DNA of 64,000 nt from positions 2,232,001-2,296,000 of the forward strand of contig NZ_CP059676.1 of assembly GCF_014069875.1 (NCBI RefSeq). The letters run 5' to 3'. Within the stretch, counting starts at the first letter, position 1. Every line of letters starts with the position of its first letter. This DNA is from Flaviflexus equikiangi (GTDB lineage Bacteria > Actinomycetota > Actinomycetes > Actinomycetales > Actinomycetaceae). Below are positions 16,669 through 23,281 of the stretch, one piece after another. The notes below the pieces were generated by a model. That model was not told the origin of the DNA, searched no databases, and saw only the letters and a list, made by a program, of their open reading frames with translations. Made by a program: the position numbers and the translations under genes.

Positions 16669-17665
16669 TGTATGAGGTCATGAGGTTGTTGACTCGTGTC
16701 GGTGTCGCAGAGGCGGGCGGTTGCCCGTCGTGAGCGCCGTGGGGACGGTGATAGTTGTAGTGCCGGTTCCACACTTCGAGCGCGGTAGCGCGTTCGTCTT
16801 CTGAGCGCCAGGTGCGAGCGTAGAGAAACTCTTCGGCGAGGATCCGGTTGTAGCGCTCGACTTTGCCGTTGTGTCGGGGCGTGTATGGGGTGATGCGCTG
16901 GTGTCGGCTGGTCCCGACTGCGTCGCGGAAAGCTGCGGATCGGTAGCAGGAGCCGTTGTCGGTTACGACGCGCTCGATCCCGGCGATGCCGTGCTCGGCG
17001 AACCAAGCTCTTGCACGCCCGAGGAACGCGACGGCAGTGACGGCTTTCTCATCCGGCAACGCTTCGGTGTACGCGAGTCGGGTGTGCCCGTCGATGGCCG
17101 AATGCAGATAGACGTACCCCGTCTTCGTGCCTCGGGTCTTCTTACGTGCAACAGCTTTAGCCTTCTCGCTGCCTTTGCCGTGCACGCGCCACCCGCCGCC
17201 ATCGGGGATGCGACCGACCTTCTTCACGTCCAGGTGCACCATGTGGCCGGGACGTTTGGTGGTGATGTGTTGCGGTTCCCGGTTCGTCTCGCCGTTGGGG
17301 TCAATAAACTTGCGCTGGTTCAGGCCCAGCTGCGCGAGGAGCCGGGTGATGGTGCGCCGGCTGACCGGTGTTCCCGCTTGCTTGAGCTCGAATGCGATAC
17401 GCGACGCCGACCATTTATGTTCTCGTCGCATTGACTCGATCTGCTTCACGAGGCGGCCAGGCGTTGCAGAGGGCTGCCGGATCGGCGACGACGAGCGGTC
17501 CATTAGGCCGACCTTCCCGAATCGTTTGTATCGGTTGACCCATTTCGAGGCGGTCGCACGGGAGACCCCCATCTCGGCGGCAACATGAGAAATGGGTCGA
17601 GTCCGACAGCGCGCGACGAGTCGACGACGACCTTCGACCGTCAGGGGCGCGTTTGCGTGCGTCAC
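16664..17665 (-). CDS. IS481-family transposase of the cmx element
   Basis: 333-aa transposase: N-terminal helix-turn-helix (S-H-V-A-A-E-M-G-V-S-R-A-T-A-S-K-W) and an integrase-core domain with D146 (H-L-D-V-K-K), D236 (V-T-D-N-G-S-C) and E270 (H-N-G-K-V-E-R). GTG start at 17665, overlapping the cmx stop by 4 bases (GTGA), so it is translated behind cmx. The TAG stop lies in the GCTAGC target, so the stop codon is supplied by the host DNA. It reads antisense toward sul1. Intact, probably active. Confidence 0.9.
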   Translation of the reverse strand: MTHANAPLTVEGRRRLVARCRTRPISHVAAEMGVSRATASKWVNRYKRFGKVGLMDRSSSPIRQPSATPGRLVKQIESMRREHKWSASRIAFELKQAGTPVSRRTITRLLAQLGLNQRKFIDPNGETNREPQHITTKRPGHMVHLDVKKVGRIPDGGGWRVHGKGSEKAKAVARKKTRGTKTGYVYLHSAIDGHTRLAYTEALPDEKAVTAVAFLGRARAWFAEHGIAGIERVVTDNGSCYRSAAFRDAVGTSRHQRITPYTPRHNGKVERYNRILAEEFLYARTWRSEDERATALEVWNRHYNYHRPHGAHDGQPPASATPTRVNNLMTSYS

Positions 17666-19089
17666 TTGACCACCTCGCTCTCGACGGGTGCAATCAGCCG
17701 AAGAAGCGGAACTGCGAGCAGTAGTGCCGTGGTGGTCACGAGCACGGCTACCCAAACGGGTCCGAGCGCGCCCGGCATAACGCTGAGTGCGGCAGAGGCG
17801 AGCACGGGACCGGCTGCCGCGCCCACGTTGAGTGCCGCTGTCGCGTATGACCCCGCCATGGTGGGCGCACCCGCCGCGGCATAAAGCACTCGCGTGATCA
17901 GCGTGCTCCCGACGGCGAACCCCACCACACCCTGAGCGAAAACGAGCCCGAGCAGGGCGACGGGGTTCGTTGCGAAGAGCGCCAGCGCGACCCACCCGAG
18001 CACCAGAACGCTGCCACCGCCCACGATGACGATGCGGGGTCGGGCATCCGAGAGCCGTCCCGCAACGGTGACGCCGATGAAGGAGCCGACGCCGAAGAAC
18101 ACAAGCGCCACCGGCACCCACCACTGGGTCAGGCCGGCGGTGTCCGTAACGATCGGCGCGAGAAAGGTCAGCGTGGCGAATGTGCCGGCATTCACAAGGG
18201 CAGCGAGCAGCATCGTTAGGACGAGGCGCGGAGAGGACAGCTGCGCCAGCTCCACGCGCAACGAGGTCGAGGACGACTCCTCCTTTGACGAGTCGTCGGC
18301 TTTAGTGGTGAAGCCCGCAGCGATGCCGATCGCAGCGGGGATGCAGAGAAGTGCGATCGCCCAGAACGTCGACTGCCAGCCAAGTGCCGTACCAAGTAGC
18401 GTACCCGCGGGGACGCCTGCGACGGTGGCGACGGTGGTACCCGCCAGCAGAACCGCCACGGCCCGACCTTTGGCATCGGGTGCTACGAGTTTTGTTGCCG
18501 CACCCAACGCGACCGCCAAGAAGCCTGCATTAACGATCGCCGCGATCACGCGCGTGATAAACAGAACAGTGAAGTGCGGGGTGAGAGCCCCGATGATATG
18601 GGTCAGCGCGAAACCGATCACGCAACCCAGGAGTGTCGCTTTTACAGGGAGGCGACGAGTGAACGCGGCCATCACAGGTGCACCGATTACCATCCCTGCG
18701 GCGAACGCCGACGTCAGGAGACCAGCGGTCCCCACGGAAAGGCCGAAGTATCTGGAAATGTCGGGCACGAGGCCGGCGAGCATGAATTCGGAAGTACCCA
18801 TGGCAAAGACCACCAGGGCAAGAAGATAAAGAGCGAAAGGCATCGAGATAGCTCCGAAGCGAGAGTACGAACAAGAGAACGTCTCGTCACCACGGTCAGC
18901 GCCCAAAGGACACCCGAATGACATGCTGCACGTAGCGGGCAGCAGGGAGCTAGGGGCTCAGCTGAGGTGAGGGGCTGACGGCGTGACCGAAAGCCCCTGA
19001 GTGTCCGATTCAGGGCTCGACATACGACTCATCGTAGCCGCTTACGTCGCCACCCACAAAGCACGTCAACAACCTCATGGCCAGCAACA
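16669..19089 (-). mobile_element. 2421-bp IS481-type element carrying cmx
   Basis: Imperfect 25-bp terminal inverted repeats (16669-16693 and 19065-19089), identical at 20 of 25 positions including the inner CATGAGGTTGTTGAC, and both starting TGT. Flanked by GCTAGC. It contains only cmx and the transposase gene, in one overlapping transcription unit. Elements joining cmx to a transposase are known from corynebacteria (Tn5564 type); relation to those needs a database search. It landed in the 3'-CS between sul1 and orf5. Confidence 0.88.
17662..18843 (-). CDS. cmx: Chloramphenicol exporter Cmx (MFS)
   Basis: 393-residue-class major facilitator antiporter with 12 hydrophobic segments, matching the corynebacterial Cmx exporter. 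It begins M-P-F-A-L-Y-L-L-A-L-V-V-F-A-M-G-T-S-E-F, with the R-F-L-like motif A loop and the A-G-V-P-A-G-T motif C in helix 5. It should export chloramphenicol from the cytoplasm. The ATG at 18843 has GGAG nearby; the frame stays open upstream to an ATG at 18924, which could be an alternative start or a leader. The stop overlaps the transposase GTG. Confidence 0.93.
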   Translation of the reverse strand: MPFALYLLALVVFAMGTSEFMLAGLVPDISRYFGLSVGTAGLLTSAFAAGMVIGAPVMAAFTRRLPVKATLLGCVIGFALTHIIGALTPHFTVLFITRVIAAIVNAGFLAVALGAATKLVAPDAKGRAVAVLLAGTTVATVAGVPAGTLLGTALGWQSTFWAIALLCIPAAIGIAAGFTTKADDSSKEESSSTSLRVELAQLSSPRLVLTMLLAALVNAGTFATLTFLAPIVTDTAGLTQWWVPVALVFFGVGSFIGVTVAGRLSDARPRIVIVGGGSVLVLGWVALALFATNPVALLGLVFAQGVVGFAVGSTLITRVLYAAAGAPTMAGSYATAALNVGAAAGPVLASAALSVMPGALGPVWVAVLVTTTALLLAVPLLRLIAPVESEVVK

Positions 19090-19196
19090 GCTAGCGGACC
19101 CTGGTCAGGTTCCGCGAAGGTGGGCGCAGACATGCTGGGCTCGTCAGGATCAAACTGCACTATGAGGCGGCGGTTCATACCGCGCCAGGGGAGCGA
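18844..19196. promoter_or_regulatory. cmx upstream region and resumed 3'-CS
   Basis: 353 bp without a complete gene. 18844-19064 is the cmx leader within the element; it has short repeats around CTCAGCTGAG and AGGGGCT that might fold, but no clear attenuator was proven. 19065-19089 is the terminal repeat, 19090-19095 the duplication, and 19096-19196 is 3'-CS DNA leading to orf5. Confidence 0.55.
19090..19095. repeat. 6-bp target duplication of the cmx element, right copy
   Basis: GCTAGC, matching 16663-16668; after it the 3'-CS resumes with GGACCCTGG. Confidence 0.88.
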
Positions 19197-19697
19197 ATGG
19201 ACAGCGAGGAGCCTCCGAACGTTCGGGTCGCCTGCTCGGGTGATATCGACGAGGTTGTGCGGCTGATGCACGACGCTGCGGCGTGGATGTCCGCCAAGGG
19301 AACGCCCGCCTGGGACGTCGCGCGGATCGACCGGACATTCGCGGAGACCTTCGTCCTGAGATCCGAGCTCCTAGTCGCGAGTTGCAGCGACGGCATCGTC
19401 GGCTGTTGCACCTTGTCGGCCGAGGATCCCGAGTTCTGGCCCGACGCCCTCAAGGGGGAGGCCGCATATCTGCACAAGCTCGCGGTGCGACGGACACATG
19501 CGGGCCGGGGTGTCAGCTCCGCGCTGATCGAGGCTTGCCGCCATGCCGCGCGAACGCAGGGGTGCGCCAAGCTGCGGCTCGACTGCCACCCGAACCTGCG
19601 TGGCCTATACGAGCGGCTCGGATTCACCCACGTCGACACTTTCAATCCCGGCTGGGATCCAACCTTCATCGCAGAACGCCTAGAACTCGAAATCTAA
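19197..19697 (+). CDS. orf5: GNAT acetyltransferase, orf5 of the class 1 integron 3'-CS
   Basis: 166-aa GCN5-related N-acetyltransferase normally found downstream of sul1. The acetyl-CoA motif A is seen around L-A-V-R-R-T-H-A-G-R-G-V-S-S-A-L, followed by L-R-L-D-C-H-P-N-L-R-G-L-Y-E-R-L-G-F. The substrate is unknown and no resistance is attributed to it. Intact; its upstream 3'-CS leader is now separated from sul1 by the cmx element. Confidence 0.92.
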   Translation: MDSEEPPNVRVACSGDIDEVVRLMHDAAAWMSAKGTPAWDVARIDRTFAETFVLRSELLVASCSDGIVGCCTLSAEDPEFWPDALKGEAAYLHKLAVRRTHAGRGVSSALIEACRHAARTQGCAKLRLDCHPNLRGLYERLGFTHVDTFNPGWDPTFIAERLELEI

Positions 19698-20019
19698 CGT
19701 CCGTTCGGGCATCGAGGTCCATGTCGGGGTGGGACGGGCCCGTGGCTTCAAGATCACTTGCAGTCCGACCGCGATGTCTTGGTTGCGCGAGAGGTTGTCG
19801 ATATCCTCCACTTCCATCATCAACCCTGGATAATGCCGCCGCCGTCATCGCCGCCGACGCCCGTGCCGGGCTTTTCGGGCCTGTCAGGCTTGCTCGGCCT
19901 TCAGCCTGCCTGGGCGAGATCTCCGGCGGACGGATTAACGGCGGAGCTTCGCCGCCTTTCGTGCGTGTGAAGGCCGAAGATAGTTCTCTCAAAAACATCC
20001 GTTTATGAGAGATACCAAA
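19698..20019 (+). other. 3'-CS tail without a supported gene
   Basis: End of the In4-type 3'-conserved segment. It contains only the partial orf6-like frame usual in this region; nothing I would call a functional gene. Confidence 0.6.
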
Positions 20020-20142
20020 TGTCATTTTCAGAAGACGACTGCACCAGTTGATTGGGCGTAATGGCTGTTGTGCAGCCAGCTCCTGACAGTTCAATATCAG
20101 AAGTGATCTGCACCAATCTCGACTATGCTCAATACTCGTGTG
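20020..20142 (+). repeat. Tn402 IRt end fragment (123 bp)
   Basis: Starts with the Tn402/Tn5053-type terminal repeat TGTCATTTTCAGAAGACGAC and runs 123 bp to the right IS6100. Fragments of this kind flank IS6100 in In4-like integrons. It shows that the IS6100 at this end is the ancestral In4 copy. Confidence 0.85.
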
Positions 20143-21022
20143 GGCTCTGTTGCAAAAATCGTGAAGCTTGAGCATGCTTGGCGGAGATTGGACGGACGGA
20201 ACGATGACGGATTTCAAGTGGCGCCATTTCCAGGGTGATGTGATCCTGTGGGCGGTGCGCTGGTATTGTCGCTATCCGATCAGCTATCGCGACCTTGAGG
20301 AAATGCTGGCGGAACGCGGCATTTCGGTCGACCATACGACGATCTATCGCTGGGTCCAGTGCTACGCCCCGGAGATGGAGAAGCGGCTGCGCTGGTTCTG
20401 GCGGCGTGGCTTTGATCCGAGCTGGCGCCTGGATGAAACCTACGTCAAGGTGCGGGGCAAGTGGACCTACCTGTACCGGGCAGTCGACAAGCGGGGCGAC
20501 ACGATCGATTTCTACCTGTCGCCGACCCGCAGCGCCAAGGCAGCGAAGCGGTTCCTGGGCAAGGCCCTGCGAGGCCTGAAGCACTGGGAAAAGCCTGCCA
20601 CGCTCAATACCGACAAAGCGCCGAGCTATGGTGCAGCGATCACCGAATTGAAGCGCGAAGGAAAGCTGGACCGGGAGACGGCCCACCGGCAGGTGAAGTA
20701 TCTCAATAACGTGATCGAGGCCGATCACGGAAAGCTCAAGATACTGATCAAGCCGGTGCGCGGTTTCAAATCGATCCCCACGGCCTATGCCACGATCAAG
20801 GGATTCGAAGTCATGCGAGCCCTGCGCAAAGGACAGGCTCGCCCCTGGTGCCTGCAGCCCGGCATCAGGGGCGAGGTGCGCCTTGTGGAGAGAGCTTTTG
20901 GCATTGGGCCCTCGGCGCTGACGGAGGCCATGGGCATGCTCAACCACCATTTCGCAGCAGCCGCCTGATCGGCGCAGAGCGACAGCCTACCTCTGACTGC
21001 CGCCAATCTTTGCAACAGAGCC
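20143..21022 (+). mobile_element. IS6100: IS6100, right copy
   Basis: Complete 880-bp copy with the same 14-bp terminal repeats and orientation as the left copy. It joins the Tn402 IRt fragment to the chromosomal target. Confidence 0.97.
20204..20968 (+). CDS. tnpA: IS6100 transposase, second copy
   Basis: 254-aa IS6-family DDE transposase, identical in sequence to the left copy and with the same D77, D137, E172 triad. Intact. Confidence 0.95.
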   Translation: MTDFKWRHFQGDVILWAVRWYCRYPISYRDLEEMLAERGISVDHTTIYRWVQCYAPEMEKRLRWFWRRGFDPSWRLDETYVKVRGKWTYLYRAVDKRGDTIDFYLSPTRSAKAAKRFLGKALRGLKHWEKPATLNTDKAPSYGAAITELKREGKLDRETAHRQVKYLNNVIEADHGKLKILIKPVRGFKSIPTAYATIKGFEVMRALRKGQARPWCLQPGIRGEVRLVERAFGIGPSALTEAMGMLNHHFAAAA

Positions 21023-21030
21023 CCTCATCG
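21023..21030. repeat. 8-bp target site duplication, right copy
   Basis: CCTCATCG immediately after the right IS6100, identical to 12884-12891. Confidence 0.95.
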
Positions 21031-21338
21031 TGCACAATCCCCCTCATATCGGCAATGGAGAGGCTTGCCAGTGGTATCCCCGTCCGCTCGGTCCCGAAAT
21101 CCCGCAGCAGTTTCGCCAAGGCCAACGCGTAGACCCGAGAATCATCGCGCCCGTAGACGACATCGAGCTTGTCAATCGCCTCGTGCCATGACGTGACCCG
21201 CAGGGGCGCCATGGTCTGCCTGGCAGTCAGCCGCGACACCCGCCACGCTATCCACAGTGCCACCAGTGCGAGAAGGGCACCTGCCAGAACGAGATAGAAG
21301 GGGGAGGCGGCGAATGGTGCGACAAGGTTGTCAGCCAC
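21023..21338 (-). pseudogene. 5' fragment of the small membrane-protein gene split by the island
   Basis: N-terminal 105 residues of a 141-residue protein: one membrane helix (about residues 14-32, F-Y-L-V-L-A-G-A-L-L-A-L-V-A-L-W) then a cytoplasmic helical domain with W-H-E-A-I-D-K-L-D. The GTG start (21338) overlaps the DUF58 stop and has GGAGG four bases upstream. Placement between DUF58 and vWA genes and the layout match DUF4381-type proteins. As it stands the frame runs 28 codons into IS6100 and stops at 20940, giving a chimeric 133-residue product. Confidence 0.85.
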
Positions 21339-22215
21339 GGCGCCTCCGCAGAACATCGACGAGGAGGGGGACCACCTCGTCGGAGGAGGAGATGGTGGCG
21401 TGGTGGACGCCGCAATCCTGGAGGAGACGTCGAGTAGTCTCGGCCGCACCCTCACGCTGGTGCTGCACGTGGCGCGCCAGCACACGGTCTCCGCGAACGT
21501 AGGCCGGGACGATCTCACCAGTCCCGATATCGACCATCTGATCGACCCCGCCCTCCGTCATCGGCATGTCACCGATGCGGACAGCGAAAAGCTCGTGACG
21601 CGACCTGACGCGGCGGATCATGTCAGAGTCCTTGGGCCACGCCTCATCCGTCACGAGAATAATGAGGCTGCGTTGGCGCGTCACCGTCAACGCTCTCGCC
21701 AGAAGCCCCGCGACGTCACTCGGGGCGGACGCGTTCTCGTATGCTCTCTCCGCGCTCGCGAGAAGGAACTCGACATGGTCTCGGCCGTGGCGCGCCGGCA
21801 GCGCGTGATTCGCTCCCGCATCGCCCCACACGAGACCGAGACGGTCCCCCCGGTGGGATCCCAGATAGGCGAGAACATCGGAGGCCCAGAGGGCGATATC
21901 GCTTTTGCGTTCCCTCGATGGGGCTGCGGCCAGCATGTCCCGCCCAGTATCGAGGACGAGCTGAGTGAACACATCAGATTCTCGTTCGAAGCGACGAATG
22001 ATCGGGTGGCCGGCACGAGCCGACGATTTCCAGTCGATCGAGGACACGTCGTCACCGGGACGGTAGTCGACCTGGTCATCGAAGTCGATGCCGTGGCCGG
22101 TGAGTATGGAGGAATGATGACCATCGGTGTGGCCGACTGCCCGCCTGACTGTCGGCAGCTCGAGCCGAGCCCGCACGAGAGCCATGCGGGTGGCGGCACT
22201 CCCCCGGCGTGTCAC
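21331..22215 (-). CDS. DUF58 protein of the MoxR/Bat operon
   Basis: 294-aa protein with the DUF58 signature: G-I-D-F-D-D-Q-V-D-Y-R-P-G-D-D then I-D-W-K-S-S-A-R. The second half is a vWA-like fold with L-D-T-G-R-D-M. DUF58 proteins are invariably linked to MoxR ATPases and are thought to be their adaptor or substrate. The GTG start overlaps the moxR stop (GTGA) and the gene's own stop overlaps the broken membrane-protein gene, so the operon was tightly coupled before the insertion. Confidence 0.9.
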   Translation of the reverse strand: MTRRGSAATRMALVRARLELPTVRRAVGHTDGHHSSILTGHGIDFDDQVDYRPGDDVSSIDWKSSARAGHPIIRRFERESDVFTQLVLDTGRDMLAAAPSRERKSDIALWASDVLAYLGSHRGDRLGLVWGDAGANHALPARHGRDHVEFLLASAERAYENASAPSDVAGLLARALTVTRQRSLIILVTDEAWPKDSDMIRRVRSRHELFAVRIGDMPMTEGGVDQMVDIGTGEIVPAYVRGDRVLARHVQHQREGAAETTRRLLQDCGVHHATISSSDEVVPLLVDVLRRRRG

Positions 22216-23207
22216 GGTGTCGGCACCGCCGCGAAGACGGAGTCGATCAGCGCCTCGGTGGGAATGTCTGCCGCGAGCGCATCGTATGTCCTGATCATCC
22301 TGTGCCGGAGCACCGAATATCTCAACGTCCGAATATCGTCCGGGACGACATAGTTGCGGCCGGCGAGGAGTGCGAGGGACTGCCCTGCCCTCATGAGCGC
22401 CAGCGAACCTCGGGGGGATGCTCCGACACGGACGTGTCTGCGCAGGTCCGCGACGGGACGGGGGCCTCCCCCGCGGGTCGTGTTGATGAGGGCGACAATG
22501 TAGGCCTTGATCGCATCGTCCACGTACACGCGGCCAGCAATATCTTGGAGGAACAGCACGTCGTCCGTGCTGACGGGCTCTGCCGCCGATTGGCCGAAAG
22601 CTCGTTCCGCTGTCTTCGTGAGAATCTCCACCTCGTGTGCCGGTGAGGGATAGGTGAGGACTTCCTTGAGGAGGAATCTGTCCATCTGCGCCTCGGGGAG
22701 AATGTACGTCCCCTCCTCATCGACAGGGTTTTGGGTTGCCAGCACCATGAACGGATCGGGCAGGTGATAGATCGTTCCCCCGATCGACGTCTGCCGTTCC
22801 TGCATTGCCTCCAGCATCGCGGACTGGGTTTTGGCGGATGAGCGGTTGATCTCATCGAGCAGCACCATGTTGGCGTGGACGGGACCCAGCTGGGTCGAGA
22901 ACCGGCCAGTTTCATACGTGTAGATCTGGGTTCCGACGATGTCATTCGGCATGAGATCCGGGGTGCATTGGATGCGGGAGAACGTTCCGGATGTGGCGCG
23001 GGCGAGAGTCACCGCGGCCGTGGTCTTCGCAAGTCCAGGCACCGATTCGAGGAGGACGTGGCCGCGTGCCATGAGGGACACGATCAGAGCCTGATAGAGG
23101 CCCGTCTGGCCGACCACCGTCGCGGCGAAAATATCGTTGACGCGGCCGAGGATCTCTCGTGCCCGCGCCATCTCGTCCGCGTCGATCTTCCCGTTCGCGA
23201 CCTGCAT
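22212..23207 (-). CDS. moxR: MoxR-family AAA+ ATPase
   Basis: 331-aa cytosolic AAA+ chaperone. Walker A variant E-S-V-P-G-L-A-K-T at 54-62, Walker B V-L-L-D-E-I-N-R, sensor 1 L-A-T-Q-N-P, and the arginine finger region M-D-R-F-L-L-K. First gene of the operon; it divides from the CopD-CtaG gene with a 74-bp gap. MoxR proteins remodel vWA-containing partners; two such proteins belonged to this operon before the island separated them. Confidence 0.93.
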   Translation of the reverse strand: MQVANGKIDADEMARAREILGRVNDIFAATVVGQTGLYQALIVSLMARGHVLLESVPGLAKTTAAVTLARATSGTFSRIQCTPDLMPNDIVGTQIYTYETGRFSTQLGPVHANMVLLDEINRSSAKTQSAMLEAMQERQTSIGGTIYHLPDPFMVLATQNPVDEEGTYILPEAQMDRFLLKEVLTYPSPAHEVEILTKTAERAFGQSAAEPVSTDDVLFLQDIAGRVYVDDAIKAYIVALINTTRGGGPRPVADLRRHVRVGASPRGSLALMRAGQSLALLAGRNYVVPDDIRTLRYSVLRHRMIRTYDALAADIPTEALIDSVFAAVPTP

Positions 23208-23281
23208 GGTTCTCCCATCGACTCACTGCTACCGGGTCTCATTCCATCACGTCCGCCCCGGTTAGGACATAACCTTGGGGA

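Larger units (their letters stand above)
15354..20019 (+). other. 3'-conserved segment of a class 1 integron, interrupted by the cmx element
   Basis: Begins TTAGATGCACTAAG after the cassette and carries qacEdelta1, sul1 and orf5. It spans 4666 bp including a 2421-bp insertion and its 6-bp duplication. Subtracting 2427 leaves 2239 bp, the length reported for the In4-type 3'-CS, and the Tn402 IRt starts at the next base. Confidence 0.9.
12892..21022. mobile_element. IS6100-bounded compound resistance island (8131 bp)
   Basis: Two IS6100 copies in direct orientation enclose a class 1 integron with aadA6, qacEdelta1 and sul1, plus a cmx element. The block is flanked by CCTCATCG on both sides, so it entered this locus as one unit. 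For IS6-family elements this structure arises either from a compound transposon or from integration of a circular one-IS unit by replicative transposition; the sequence cannot tell these apart. Both ISs and all resistance genes look intact, so further movement is plausible. Predicted phenotypes: streptomycin/spectinomycin, sulfonamide and chloramphenicol resistance, with residual quaternary ammonium efflux. Confidence 0.95.

Noticed and set aside
16664..18124. Transposase ORF reading back to 18124 (486 aa)
   Set aside because: The upstream 150 codons lie inside cmx in another frame; the conserved N-terminus starts at the GTG at 17665, which overlaps the cmx stop.
18844..18924. In-frame ATG 27 codons upstream of cmx as a leader or true start
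   Set aside because: The Cmx N-terminus begins at 18843; the extension has no family similarity and attenuation is unproven.
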